Assembly (NCBI GenBank): GCA_029990175.1 | Contig: JARKIP010000033.1 | Location: 620,001-684,000, forward strand | From: Petunia secreta | Taxonomy: Eukaryota > Streptophyta > Magnoliopsida > Solanales > Solanaceae | Reading direction: 5' to 3' | DNA: 64,000 nucleotides | Shown: one piece after another, positions 25,061 to 38,500 of the stretch | Layout: every line of letters begins with the position of its first letter | How positions within the stretch are numbered: position 1 is the stretch's first letter | Notes under the pieces: model-generated | Told to the model about the DNA's origin: nothing | Databases searched by the model: none | The model's input: only the letters and a program-made list of their open reading frames with translations | Position numbers and translations under genes: made by a program

Positions 25061-25447
25061 TCAAAAGAGGAAAAATGAAGTCCCTTTTGTCACAACCACT
25101 CAAGACCCTATCTTCAACAACTATTATCAAACACCGCCACCGTTTTATCCCTACCCTCATACACCACCATACTCCTCCTAAGGCCTCGCCCTGATGCAAA
25201 CCAAATACCGAAAAGAAACTACACTCCACTAGCCAAATCCCACACTTAATTGTTCGAGAAATTAGAAGCTGTCGGGCTTATTGCCTCAAGCACCTCAATT
25301 GTTCCATCGAGCGATATGAAAATTGACAAGGCAAGGAAAATGTTAGTCAAACTCAAAGGGACCTTAAGACCTTTTGACACCAACATCCAAAGATCATTTT
25401 GTTGCACTTGTCTACACAGTCACACCACTTACAATACAGGACTGTGA
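25061..25447 (+). pseudogene. gag: O gag C-terminal remnant
   Basis: Two pieces recall the proline-rich C-terminal part of Ogre/Tat gag: 'NNYYQTPPPFYPYPHTPPY' at about 25110-25170 and, after a frame change, 'RNYTPLAKSHT' then (after a stop) 'LFEKLEAVGLI' at about 25210-25285. The family pattern is 'R.(F/Y)TPL.....LFE.L..AGLI'. The expected C-x2-H-x4-H-x4-C knuckle is not found. Decayed and non-functional. Confidence 0.6.
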
Positions 25448-25772
25448 CCCAAACTATTTTCCAACTCGCTCCAAGCGTTCAAAGGGCCAGTGAAAGATGA
25501 TATTGGGAAGACAGAGGGGTAACAAATACTTGTGCACAACAATCAAAACAAGCAAGCTGAATCAACTTGCAAAGGAGAGACAAAAAAACAATGAAAAAGC
25601 CATCATTATATGACAAACCTAGAGACCTCTGGAGCATTTGGAAGCATGTCTCTGTCACTAGCAAAGACGAAACAAGACGGTGAAGTTGTTGGAGACACTT
25701 ACCATAGCAAGGGTTGAATTGACGTAAAGGCACAGATGAATAGACTTCTTAGAGCAATTTCAGTCGAAGGCT
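25448..25772 (+). other. O segment between gag remnant and the 3.3-kb repeats
   Basis: No gene seen. This is where protease, RT, RNase H and integrase should begin in an Ogre element. None of their motifs is visible in any frame. Confidence 0.5.
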
Positions 25773-28700
25773 TTACTGGAGTGACATGAATTCTCATGAC
25801 GATGACTACAATAGAACGTAGCGATGCAAGAGTACATATGACTTAGCCAACCTACATTGAGTTCAGCGGCTTACATTGCCCAACAAGGAAGGTTGGTGCG
25901 AGGACTATACTGCAACAGTTGGTCGACGAGTATGAAAGACGTTGAGAACCTTTTGAAAGATGCATAGGCGTCATGACAAACAAATTGGCAAGAAAAGATG
26001 ACAAATGCACTCAAGGTCCTGGTATTCGACAAAAGTCAACATCCCTTTTCTGTTACACAACACAATATTCCTTATGCAATGTCTTTACCACCTTTCATCG
26101 ACATTCAACTCCTCACCTCCTGCTTAAACAAGCGTCGATTGTTTGGCCATAATCCTTGCCTTTACTGCTGCATAAAGCACTTAGGCAATCTCTTGTGATA
26201 TCTACACGGTCTATCACAACCTCCAAATTCAAGCGCTATTTCCGTCATCCGAGGTCTAGACATTCTCTTAAGCTCATATGTCATTTTTGCTTCAAGTCTT
26301 TGCTAACATGCCCACATTCTTTTATGCATTTCACCACTTTGTTAGGGTTGCCTTGCACTTGAACACTAAAATCGGTCAAGAATCTGTATTCGAAAAGCCG
26401 AAACGGAAAACCAAGCTGAAAACACTTTCTCCTACCACAAAGTCCTTTGAACTATCACCAGCGCATTCAGACAATCCCAACACCGTACAACTTGCATTAT
26501 ACTCACGCGAGACTCACAAACAAAGAAATCCGATCATTATACAACCAAAGCTAGCGAAACTCACACCCTTATACTGCACCCAACTTACACAATAAACAAC
26601 CTTCTCTCCGCCAAGGCTTCCAATGACAGCCCTATCAGGCTCAACACAATCAAAGACATACAGAAAGATAAAACCTCACGCCCTTGTTCCTTTCGCCCAA
26701 TCAAATGACATTGCAACCAACAGACAAACTACTCCTTATATACCCATAAGACATCCAGCACCGAAGCACAAAGTTCAGAGCCTGATTGACCCAAAGCAAA
26801 ACAATGGTACAACAAAAACCAACAAAGGGAAACTCTAGCTCCCAAACCACAAACACACTTTCTACAAAGGCCAATACACCCATAGTTAGCTCCATACTTT
26901 CGAAAGCACGACCCAAGACAAATACAATTCTAGACAATCTCAAAATTCAGCAAAATCCAAATATCTAACCTCAGTCTGAGCAAGCAAAATATATGCATAC
27001 TCATAGTCATCAATACATCCAATTGTCACACTAAAAGACGAATGCAGACTTCTAGCCAATACATTTGGTGTTTGGTGCAATGCAACCATCTTATCTTGGT
27101 GATCTGTCACAAACAATAAACTGGGGAAGAAATTTTTGATGTCCCCTCAAAAATTCCAAAAGACGCAAACTTGACACTCGGCAGAAATTTTTGAGGTCCC
27201 CTAAAAAAATTCAAGAAAAGTCCTTACAACAGCAACATGATAACCTCCTTAGTACATTGCATGACATACAATAGCATTCTATTTGTTGCACTTTACTCTT
27301 GATGCATCGACTAAGGGTACACAGCCCGACGTCAAATTTTACACTTACATTAACTGAGGGCATATAACCCGAAGCGTCGATTAAGGGTACACAGCCCGAT
27401 ATCGATTTGTCATTTACATTAGCTGAGGTCAAAAAAACCCGAAGCGTCGATTAAGGGTACACAGCCTGATATCGATTTGTCATTTACATTAGCTTAGGGC
27501 ATACAACCCGAAGCGTCGATTGAGGGTACACAGCCCGATATCGATTTGTCATTTACATTAGCTGAGGGCATACAACCTGAAGCGACGATTGAGGGTACAC
27601 AGCCCGATATCGATTTTCCATGTGCATTAGCTGAGGGCACACAACCGGAAGAGTCGATTGAGGGTACACAGCCCGATATCGATTTGTCATTTAAATTAGC
27701 TGAGGGCACACAACCCGAAGCGTCGATTGAGGGTACACAGCCCGATATAAATTTGCATTTTAAATTAGCTGAGGCCACACAACCCGAAGCATCTATTGAG
27801 GGTACACAGCCCTATATCGATTTGCATTTTAAATTAGCTGAGAGCACATAACCCGAAGCGTCGAATGAGGGTACACAGCCCGATATCGATTTGCATTTTA
27901 ATTTTGTCGAGGGTACACAGCCTAAAGCACCGGCGGAGGGTACACAACCCGATGCAAATTTTGACATTTTAATAGGAAGACAGCCTGGTGGGTAGATAGC
28001 CCATTGAAAGGACAACATGACAAAAGGTGTGCAACCAAATGAAGGAATGATAGGCAACCCTACATGGAAAGATACACGGCTCAATACAAAAGGAATATAC
28101 AGTCCGACGTGACAAGCACACATTTAAAGGACAAAGAGCAATGGACATACAATCCGATGTGGCATTGGCTAGACGATTCAACAACAGCCCGGCACGGAAA
28201 AACAATCACCTCCTGAGGAGAAGCACGTAGCGAATGCATTTCCTCTAGAGGAGAGGCACGCATTCTCCAACACTGAGCACCTGAAAGTTGACCAGACAAA
28301 GGATAGCTCAACTCAACAGGGAAATTTACTTTTTTCTTTTTTTAATCTCAATTTGCATTTTGTCTTGATTTTGCTATCGCGACTCCCTGATCTCTCGACA
28401 AACCCCTGCGTCCCTCTCTCTCACACCTGTTTCCAAAATCACTACCAATTATGCAACCGAAAAACCCTAAATACATCCCAAAGCACCCAAAGTCACGGTT
28501 CCATACTCGCACCAGTGATTTGCTTAATCATTCCTCGCCGATTGGGTACCAGATCCGTACTCGTTCCTATTCGTGCTTATCTGCTTGAATCGCACATGTT
28601 CATCGTGTTTTACTCTTCAATGCTCCTCAGTTCATTCAAGATAATGCCTAGGCCAAGATGACTCATCTATCGAGTTATAGTGGAAAATGTGCCGATGTAA

Positions 28701-29073
28701 ATCCCTCTTTATGGGCGTGTCGTGCACCACATCTTCATAACTAGGACGTTTACAAGCCTATTTCACCACACTCGGTCTATCGATGTTATCTCGACTTCAA
28801 CAACGCCTTTGTCCTACCTTCAAAATACCTATTTTGTCAAATTTTGACACGCCCAAAAGCCGATCATTTCATGCCTTCAATGGCAATCTGCCTAATTCTT
28901 CATTGCAAATTAGGATGTCATTCCGCATTTCCTATTCGGCCCATTCAAGCCTATCTACGTTAATCGTGCGTGTTTTCATGCCTAATCGTGCCCATCTATT
29001 TGAGTCGTGAGCATTTATAAAACTCGCTCCTCAAATCCTTCCCAGCTCAGTAAAGGCAATATCGAGGGAGATA
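25773..29073. repeat. 3.3-kb tandem duplication in O, copy 1
   Basis: Begins TTACTGGAGTGACATG and ends ...GAGGGAGATA just before copy 2. The offset is 3301 bp up to the 69-bp array and 3337 bp after it. I count about 17 substitutions in the first ~1.6 kb. It contains the 69-bp array (27300-27960) and several small open frames that are identical in copy 2 and have no recognisable product. Confidence 0.95.
27300..27960. repeat. 69-bp in-frame repeat array, copy 1
   Basis: Head-to-tail units of 69 bp (starts 27558, 27627, 27696 and on), each made of two diverged half-units, GAGGGCACACAACCCGAAGC and GAGGGTACACAGCCCGATAT. Being 23 codons long, the unit stays open on both strands: plus LAEGTQPEASIEGTQPDID..., minus SISGCVPSIDASGCVPS.... 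The plus frame is open at 27546-27851. Confidence 0.85.
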
Positions 29074-32000
29074 TTACTGGAGTGACATGAATTCTCATGA
29101 CGATGACTACAATAGAACGCAGCGATGCAAGAGTACATATGACTTAGCCAACCTACATTGAGTTCAGCGGCTTACATTGCCCAACAAGGAAGGTGTGTGC
29201 GAGGACTATACTGCAACAGTTGGTCGACGAGTATGAAAGACGTTGAGAACCTTTTGAAAGATGCATAGGCGTCATGACAAACAAATTGGCAAGAAAAGAT
29301 GACAAATGCACTCAAGGTCCTGGTATTCGACAAAAGTCAACATCCCTTTTCTGTTACACAACACAATATTCCTTATGCAATGTCTTTACCACCTTTCATC
29401 GACATTCAACTCCTCACCTCCTGCTTAAACAAGCGACGGTTGTTTGGCCATAATCCTTGCCTTTACTGCTGCATAAAGCACTTAGGCAATCTCTTGTGAT
29501 ATCTACACGGTCTATCACAACCTCCAAATTCAAGAGCTATTTCCGTCATTCGAGGTCTAGACATTCTCTTAAGCTCATATGTCATTTTTGCTTCAAGTCT
29601 TTGCTAACATGCCCACATTCTTTTATGCATTTCACCACTTTGTTAGGGTTGCCTTGCGCTTGAACACTAAAATCGGTCAAGAATCTGTATTCGAAAAGCC
29701 GAAATGGAAAACCAAGCTGAAAACACTTTCTCCTACCACAAAGTCCTTTGAACTATCACCAGCGCATTCAGACAATCCCAACACCGTACAACTTGCATTA
29801 TACTCACGCGAGACTCACAAACAAAGGAATCCGATCATTATACAACCAAAGCTAGCGAAACTCACACCCTTATACTGCACCCAACTTACACAATTAACAA
29901 CCTTCTCTCCGCCAAGGCTTCCAATGACAGCCCTATCAGGCTCAACACAATCAAAGACATACAGAAAGATAAAACCTCACGCCCTTGTTCCTTTCGCCCA
30001 ATCAAATGACATTGCAACCAACAGACAAACTACTCCTTATATACCCACAAGACATCCAGCACCGAAGCACAAAGTTCAGAGCCTGATTGACCCAAAGCAA
30101 AACAGTGGTACAACAAAAACCAACAAAGGGAAACTCTAGCTCCCAAACCACAAACACACTTTCTACAAAGGCCAATACACCCAAAGTTAGCTCCATACTT
30201 TCGAAAGCACGACCCAAGACAAATACAATTCTAGACAATCTCAAAATTCAGCAAAATCCAAATATCAAACCTCAGTCTGAGCAAGCAAAATATATGCATA
30301 CTCATAGTCATCAATACATCCAATTGTCACACTAAAAGACGAATGCAGACTTCTAGCCAATACATTTGGTGTTTGGTGCAATGCAACCATCTTCTCTTGG
30401 TGATCTGTCAAAAACAATAAACTGGGGAAGAAATTTTTGATGTCCCCTCAAAAATTCCAAAAGACGCAAACTTGACACTCGGCAGAAATTTTTGAGGTCC
30501 CCTAAAAAAATTCAAGAAAAGTCCTTACAACAGCAACATGATAACCTCCTTAGTACATTGCATGACATACAATAGCATTCTATTTGTTGCACTTTACTCT
30601 TGATGCATCGACTGAGGGTACACAGCCCGACGTCAAATTTTACACTTACATTAACTGAGGGCATATAACCCGAAGCGTCGATTAAGGGTACACAGCCCGA
30701 TATCGATTTGTCATTTACATTAGCTGAGGTCAAAAAAACCCGAAGCGTCGATTAAGGGTACACAGCCTGATATCGATTTGTCATTTACATTAGCTTAGGG
30801 CATACAACCCGAAGCGTCGATTGAGGGTACACAGCCCGATATCGATTTGTCATTTACATTAGCTGAGGGCATACAACCTGAAGCGACGATTGAGGGTACA
30901 CAGCCCGATATCGATTTTCCATGTGCATTAGCTGAGGGCACACAACCGGAAGAGTCGATTGAGGGTACACAGCCCGATATCGATTTGTCATTTAAATTAG
31001 CTGAGGGCACACAACCCGAAGCGTCGATTGAGGGTACACAGCCTGATATCAATTTGCATTTTAAATTAGCTGAGGCCACACAACCCGAAGCATCTATTGA
31101 GGGTAAACAGCCCTATATCGATTTGCATTTTAAATTAGCTGAGAGCACATAACCCGAAGCGTCGAATGAGGGTACACAGCCCGATATCGATTTGCATTTT
31201 AATTTTGTCGAGGTTACACAGCCTAAAGCACCGGCGGAGGGTACACAGCCCGATGTCGAAACTGACACCGCGGAGGGTACACAACCCGATGCAAATTTTG
31301 ACATTGTAATAGGAAGACAGCCTGGTGGGTAGATAGCCCATTGAAAGGACAACATGACAAAAGGTGTGCAACCAAATGAAGGAATGATAGGCAACCCTAC
31401 ATGGAAAGATACACGGCTCAATACAAAAGGAATATACAGTCCAACGTGACAAGCACACATTTAAAGGACAAAGAGCAATGGACATACAATCCGATGTGGC
31501 ATTGGCTAGACGATTCAACAACAGCCCGGCACGGAAAAACAATCACCTCCTGACGAGAAGCACGTAGCGAATGCATTTCCTCTAGAGGAGAGGCACGCAT
31601 TCTCCAACACTGAGCACCTGAAAGTTGACCAGACAAAGGATAGCTCAACTCAACAGGGAAATTTACTTTTTTCTTTTTTTAATCTCAATTTGCATTTTGT
31701 CTTGATTTTGCTATCGCGACTCCCTGATCTCTCGACAAACCCCTGCGTCCCTCTCTCTCACACCTGTTTCCAAAATCACTACCAATTATGCAACCGCAAA
31801 ACCCTAAATACATCCCAAAGCACCCAAAGTCACGGTTCCATACTCGCACCATTGATTTGCTTAATCATTCCTCGCCGATTGGGTACCAGATCCGTACTCT
31901 TTCCTATTCGTGCTTATCTGCTTGAATCGCACATGTTCATCGTGTTTTACTCTTCAATGCTCCTCAGTTCATTCAAGATAATGCCTAGGCCAAGATGACT

Positions 32001-32415
32001 CATCTATCGAGTTATAGTGGAAAATGTGCCTATGTAAATCCCTCTTTATGGGCGTGTCGTGCACCACATCTTCATAACTAGGACGTTTACAAGCCTATTT
32101 CACCACACTCGGTCTATCGATGTTATCTCGACTTCAACAACGCCTTTGTCCTACCTTCAAAATACCTATTTTGTCAAATTTTGACGCGCCCAAAAGCCGA
32201 TCATTTCATGCCCTCAATGGCAATCTGCCTAATTCTTCATTGCAAATTAGGATGTCATTCCGCATTTCCTATTCGGCCCATTCAAGCCTATCTATGTTAA
32301 TCGTGCGTGTTTTCATGCCTAATCGTGCCCATCTATTTGAGTCGTGCGCATTTATAAAACTGGCTCCTCAAATCCTTCCCAGCTCAGTAAAGGCAATATC
32401 GAGGGAGATATTACT
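29074..32415. repeat. 3.3-kb tandem duplication in O, copy 2
   Basis: Starts TTACTGGAGTGACATG and ends TTACT before CATTTATCGAG at 32416. The left edge of copy 1, the junction and the right edge of copy 2 all carry TTACT. It differs from copy 1 by scattered substitutions and a 36-bp insertion in the 69-bp array. Confidence 0.95.
30601..31300. repeat. 69-bp in-frame repeat array, copy 2
   Basis: Same array as 27300-27960 with one extra 36-bp half-unit near 31242-31277 (GGTACACAGCCCGATGTCGA...). The addition is a multiple of 3 and keeps the frame. Confidence 0.85.
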
Positions 32416-32874
32416 CATTTATCGAGATGAAGTGGAAATTATGTACCTATAAACTCCTCTTTATGGGTGTGTAGCGCGCTATATTTTCATAACTAGGACG
32501 ATTATAAACCTTTTTTCCCACACTCGATCTGTTGGTTACCTCACCGTCGCCAGAGCCTTTACTTCATTCTTCATTTATCTCGCCAAAAGGCAAAACATAC
32601 ATGAAATTGAACTTTACATACTTGGATAAATTTAGTCTTTACATCCAATACCACGCGTCATAAACATCTCATACAGGCAACATGCCATCCTAGAACTACA
32701 CACGCCCTGATTCTCGTGAAACCTGAGATATGTAGGCAACTCAGAGACCGAGGTTCGGCCAAAAACACCCCAAAACTCCCATTTCCCCCTTCGATCATTT
32801 TTGCCTCCCAGTCGTGACAAAATTGATCGCACTGTCAACGTCTTTGCCCGAAGACTCTTTCATCATCCCCGGGC
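32416..32874 (+). other. O 3' end before the polypurine tract
   Basis: No gene. It contains 'ACCTGAGATATGTAGGCAAC' at about 32720-32740, a phrase I associate with the 3' ends of Ogre/Tat elements, and a 'CCTGATTCTCGTG' phrase just before it. Confidence 0.55.
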
Positions 32875-32887
32875 AAAGAGGGGCAGC
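32875..32887 (+). promoter_or_regulatory. Polypurine tract of O
   Basis: GGGCAAAGAGGGGCAGC ends immediately before the 3' LTR (TGTTGACACC at 32888). This is the standard Ogre tract for plus-strand priming. Confidence 0.85.
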
Positions 32888-35747
32888 TGTTGACACCCAA
32901 TTTTGTCCCTCCTTTTTCTAAAATTGACCATAATTCAACTTAAGAATGCAACGTGACTATTTGTGCAAAATATGCATTTAAAATCATGCATTTACGTGCG
33001 TTATCCCTATTTATATATTATATATTTAAGTGTGGCTATATTAGGTAACTTTCGCATTATTTAGGCTATTTATTAAAACTATGACTATTTGTGAAATTAA
33101 TACACTTATATTATTAGTGGCTATATTATATAATTACGTCATTTAGGTTATATGTCAAGTTTGTTTCGATTTGTGATTATTTGTGCAAATTAGTAATTAT
33201 TTGTGATTATATATATTTAAATAATTTTATTTGAGTTTATTTAATATTTATTTGTGCATTTTATAATATATGTGTATCTATATTTTATTTTATTTTTACA
33301 CCTTTAAATTAAATATTGGCCAATTAAAGTGTCCAAATTCTTTTTATTAACGCTTCCATTTTTTAAAATTACTACCAAAAATTCTTTATTTATCTTTATT
33401 TATTTTATTTTATTTATTTACATTTTTTGCTCCGAACCTAGCCACATTTCTTAACCAAATGCATCCTTTACAAAAGTCATGTCAAAGTTCGTCCTCCCCT
33501 AATCTTTTTCAAATCCCTAGAATTATTTGAAATCCCTAAAATCCCTCCATCAATCTTCCTAATTGATTCCCTAACCCCAAATTTCCTCTAATCTCCATAA
33601 ATTACCTCCCTAAATCCCCAACAATGATTTTTCTTCCCTAATCCTATATTGCCATCCTCAATTACACTACTACGGACGGAATTACGCAGTCAGTACAGAC
33701 ACAGTACCCAACATTCTCTCATCTTCCACGAGAAGACCCCATAAGCAAACACCAGCCCCCTTCCCCTTCGTCTTCCTCACAGTCAATTATTCATACTTCA
33801 CACAAAAGACACACACGCACAGTCAACAGAGGACCCATCTTCTCCCTCTTCTCCATCGTTTTCCTCAACTCACCCCCACAAAACTCCCTCATTCTCAAAT
33901 ATCTCCACCAACACCCATAACAAATGTCATCTCCCCGATTACCCTAAAACCCCACTAAAACAAAATCACACACACACACGCCATAACAGAAAAAAGGGGA
34001 TATCGGGTGCGATATCGGGAGATATACAAAAGTAGCATAGATCAAATCAATGGCGAGAATGGGATCCTCATTGTCTGCTCCGGCGACTGGAAAATCTCTC
34101 GTCGTCGACGGCTTTCTGGGTCATCCTGTTTTGTTATGTTGTACTGTTTATGGTCTAAATGGGAGGGAGTGGTAGCGACGTCACTGACCTAGTTGGACGT
34201 CGCTCCTCCGCCTGTTCTTGACTGCTACTATTCCTTTGATTCATCTATTGTGTTTTTATGTCTACTGTTTCTTCCTGTTTGCCTCTGTTTCGTTATTTGC
34301 AGGTTGTTGTTCGAAGGGTCCCTCGTTGAAGACAGATGGAAACGGAAGTTGAAAGGAAGTATTGGGGTTGCAGCGATGCCCCCACCGGTGGTCGCTCCTC
34401 CTTCTATCCTCCGACTTGTTGTTCGCATCGCTCACCGGAATTTGACTTGGTTTCTGAGTTTGACCAGCAACGTTTCTTTGTTTGACTGTTTATTGTGCAC
34501 ATGTTTGGCTTGACTATGCTTTTACTGTTGGTTTCGCGTTATTCACTTCACTGATCAGTGAATATGACTTTGCTTATTTGTTTCGTGTAGTCGATTCTGC
34601 TAGGTCTTACTGCCTAGAATTCAATTATTGTGTTTTACAACTGGGTCTCACTGACCCGGTCTTGGCTTTTGGCTGTTACTAATCTTTTCTTTGAGAAGTT
34701 TTGCAGATCCTTTGACACTGTGGACTTTGATTCGGACAATGACTGTGATTACAAATGGCCAATGAAAAAATATGTTTTTACATATATTGAGGCCTACACA
34801 AGGAATTGACGGAAATACAATGAATTGACAGGCTAATCACGGCCAAGGAAAATAATTGTTTATTTGAGGCCTATTGATAAACAATCTCATTCCCACGTCC
34901 CTAAAGCAAAAGGCTATGATGAAGTGTATAAGCCGTAACTACAAACGAGTCGGTGCTGGAGTGATGAGATCGGTACTTGGCATGGCAACACGTCCGGCCG
35001 GCGTGTTCGCAGTCGTATCGACGTCCCTAACCTCCACCCAATTCATACATACCTGAGCCGACACTATTAAAAAATCCCTTTCCCCCTTTATTTTAAAAAC
35101 TATCATTATTAAAACTATTATTATTATTACTCTTATTATTATTATTATTATTATCAATATTATTAATATTTAAATTATTATTATTCATTAACTCTTTCTT
35201 TAAATTTTACGAGGTAAAAATTAGAAAGAGACGATAATCTATTTTGGAAGAGAACAATTCAAAAAGAAACTTTTTTGTCATTATTTTGTTCTCATTATTA
35301 TTATAAATTAGTATTTATTATTCATTATTTTACTAATTCATTTTCATCTTTTTTGCAAGGTGCAATCCTTAAGGAGGAAGCCTATTAGGACCTCTTATCT
35401 CAATTATAATATTATCTAGTTATTTTTTTATATCTAATTAGTTAGTTTAAGTAGCTTAGTTACTTATTTCGAATCCCAATTATAAAGTCCGGCCGGTAAC
35501 CACATTTGTGGAGCTCGAGAGGTGCCTAACCCCTTCCTCTCGAGTTGACTTGAACCTCTTACCTGAATCTCTGACTAGTAGATCAACCCGGAATTAATTT
35601 TTTAAATGGAATTAGAAATTAATAGGTGACCTAATACGCCTAGGAAATTTATTAGGTGGCGACTCCAAAACCCTAACTCAAACGAGTTCACCCAGTCAAA
35701 TTCGAAACCCGACTCGCCTCGAGTTGAGTCCAAAATCGGGTATGACA
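32888..35747 (+). repeat. 3' LTR of O
   Basis: TGTTGACACCCAATTTTG to ...AAAATCGGGTATGACA, 2860 bp, followed by TTGAT (35748-35752). By eye the AT-rich first ~500 bp differ from the 5' LTR at about 40 positions, much more than the GC-richer middle. Confidence 0.9.
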
Positions 35748-35752
35748 TTGAT

Positions 35753-36474
35753 TTTTCCAGAAGAACTTCTTCAGTCGGAATGGATGGTGCTTGAGAAAAC
35801 TGAGAGCGAAGAAACTTCTATATTTATTTTCCTTTGTTCCTCTATCCATGACTAGATGAATGAAGTCCCCCGAGTCATCAAGTTTAATCGGGATCTTAAT
35901 GACGTTCTCCAAAATGTCTTCCTTATGGTATGTGTACTGATTACGGTGCGCTCATTTTCTAATGCAGCTGTTGCTATGACATTTATCTCATTATGTGGAG
36001 CTCCTCAACAGAGGAATGCCTTCCAACCAAGACTTCTGCATCTGCTCAGCTTTTGGCTCAATGGGATAAATAGTCCAGAGATAGAGCAGGGTCCTTGCTA
36101 TGGTCTTCTCTCTTTCTCTGGGTGACTGATATGTAACAAGTTTCTCCAGAGCCTTTGCATCCAGGGCGGAGACGTACCTCTACCCCTCTTTGCAGTTTGG
36201 AGGTTGCATCAGCTTCCAATCGTTAGGAGAAGAGGGGGAACATGGTGCTCCCGCAGCCACTGGTGATTCCATGTTGGTGTCTCTCTATGTAGCTCCCACT
36301 GAAACTATTGGCTTATGCACTACTTCTTCCGCCTTTCTACTGAGGGATTCCTCAATTGGACTGGTTTTCCAACACCCGTGGGACAACAAACTGGTGATTT
36401 TGCAGCTTAGGGTTGGTAATGTCACTCTTAGCGTGCCGAGAGATATCTTGATGCAAGAGCTACAATGCAGATGA
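35753..36474 (+). pseudogene. B antisense reading frame (A-type), part after O
   Basis: Continues the antisense frame begun at 17746. It starts FPEELLQSEWMVLEKT (A3 reads FPEQLLHLERMVCEKT), a stop follows, then the open frame 35856-36125 with MNEVPRVIKFNRDLNDVLQ and 'MVCVLITVRSFSN'. A later open frame (36190-36474) continues on the same strand. No known domain. Antisense to B. Confidence 0.5.
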
Positions 36475-37303
36475 AGGATCTCGGTCGCGCTAAAATTGGA
36501 GGAATTTGAACTTTCAGTCATTTCTAAACTTTTAGCTTTCCTGTGAATACATGTAATGAACAATATTATATTCGAAAGAACTTGATTGTATATTGTTACT
36601 CTACGTGCCTTTGATATAAATGAAAAAGGGAGCTCAACAATATTTTATGCGTACATGCGTAGTTACTTGTAGTGTAGTCAAGCATTTTTTTGGTGCCTTT
36701 TTGGACGTTTGTCTTTTAAAGACAGGTCAGCGCTTGTTGGACACTGTTTTATGCATCAGCAAGTGATGGTTTAGATTGCATCTGTGATAGACGACTTAAA
36801 TTAGGGCAAGGCCCGCACCCACAAGGAGAAGTTTTTGGCACGTTGTATGTTACATGTCATTTTCGCATTCATGCTAGAACGGTTGTGCTTATCCACTCGA
36901 GTGCTTAAGGCTTGAACGGCACGATGCGGGATAGCGTCCCCACCGATGTATTTGTGCAAGTGTTGAATTGACGATTTTAACTCACGATAATGCCTGGTGG
37001 CTTAACTATAAGTGATCTAGCTTCAAGAGAGTAGCTTGCTCTACTTTTGTAATAAAAAGTTAGTGTATTACTTCAACTTAAATCTGGCTGGGGCTATGAA
37101 TAGTTGGATCATGGATGGATCTGATTGTAAAACAGACTAAGTATAATATTAGCTTTATTGATTAAGAGAGCGCAGAGCTAGTGAAATATTTAGCAAACTT
37201 TCATTAACAACGACGGGGCTGAGTACCCATGAAAGTAACAGTACTGAAAAGAAGCAGAAAAGGAGAAAATACATGTCTCGAGTATAATGGCCTAACTGAC
37301 CTT
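36475..37303 (-). other. B 3' region, inner part
   Basis: Minus-strand 3' region of B, equivalent to A1 4150-5000. It contains the reversed 'AATGCCTGGTGGC' phrase near 36990 and the 3' conserved block near 37020-37160. No sense gene. Confidence 0.6.
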
Positions 37304-38500
37304 TCAAGAATAGTACTTCTTAAGCCAAGATATGTTCCAATTATTTGGAATGGTGGTTCCTTCCATGTCCTCAAGAGTGCCTCGGATCTTATATGGTCCT
37401 TGCCAGTTTGGAGCTAGCTTGCCTGGGTTGGCCTCTTTGGTGTTCTAAGATACTTTAAGAAAAACCAAGTCCCCTATGTTGAAGGAACGCAGGTTGGTTT
37501 GTGCATTATAGTACTGCTCCACCCGTTGCTTCTGAGCTGCTAGGCGCACAACTTCTATCTCTCGTTGCTCGTCTAGGAAGTCAAGTAAAGCTGCTAGTGA
37601 CTCGTTATTTGATCCTTCATCAACGAATGACCGTCGTAGGCTAGATTCTCCTATTTATCTGGGGATCATGGCGTCCATTCGGTATGTCACTGAAAATGGA
37701 GTTTCTCCCGTGCTGGCTTTCACCGTGGTGCGATAGGCCTACAAGACTCCTGGTAGATCCTCCGCCCACTTGCCTTTGGCTTTCTAGACCCACTTCTTAA
37801 GACTCTCTAGTCTTATTAGAGGACTCAGCTTGGCCGTTTGTGGTAGGGTGATATTCTCTTAAGAACGCCATAATTTCGGCCCTAATGAACTGAGGTCCAT
37901 TATCACATGTGATCTCCGCATGGATCCCGAACTGGCACATGATGTTCTTCCAAATGAATTGTATCACCTCGTATTCTAAGATTCAAGAGTAGGTTGCTGC
38001 TTCAACCCACTAGCAACCCACTTAGTGTAATAGCCTGTCATTACAAGCAGGAATTTGACACCTCCGGGCGCTTTGGGAATGGGTCCCATAATATCCATCC
38101 CTCATTTCGTGAAAGGCCATGGCGCAATTATTGAATGTAAAGGCTCTAATGACTGATGAAGTGCAGGGGAGAATCTTTGATAATTTTCATATGCTCTGAC
38201 AAATTTGCTCGCATAATCCTTCATTTGGGGCAAGAAATAGCTCGCACTGTTTCTCTTATGAGCTAAGGACCTTCCTCTAGAGTAGTTCCCTCACTGTCCC
38301 TCATGGATTTCTCTTAATATGTAGTTAGCTTGTGTCGGCCTTACGCATTTAGCTAAGGGACCACTAAACATCCATTGATATAGTGCTTCGTTGATTAAGG
38401 AGTACCGAGCTGCTTGTACACTCAACCTCTTGCTCTCCTTTCTATATTCAGGGAGTGTCCCTTTGTCCAGATATTCGATTATTTGATGTCAACAATCCCT
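37304..38500 (-). pseudogene. pol: B integrase
   Basis: Minus strand, N to C: zinc-region scraps with 'REIHEGQ' near 38310; 'PFTK.GMDIMGPIPKAPGG' at about 38070-38120 (core start); the glutamate-containing 'YHPTTNGQAESSNK' near 37830; then 'AYRTTVKASTGETPFSVTYR' near 37690-37740; 'QRVEQYYNAQ' and 'GPYKI' near 37380-37520; and a C-terminal end 'NISWLKKYYS' with a stop at 37304. This is the Tat order. The core is present, unlike A1 and A2, but stops and the loss of the middle 'DNGPQF' motif make it inactive. Integrase would insert the cDNA. Confidence 0.8.

Noticed and set aside
26278..30139. Open frames repeated at 26278-26595 and 29579-30139 (and others) as possible O genes
   Set aside because: Their conservation is explained by the recent 3.3-kb tandem duplication. 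No similarity to gag, pol or other known proteins is visible.
27300..31300. Regular short repeats that might suggest a CRISPR array
   Set aside because: Units are contiguous without unique spacers, diverge gradually and lie inside a plant LTR element.
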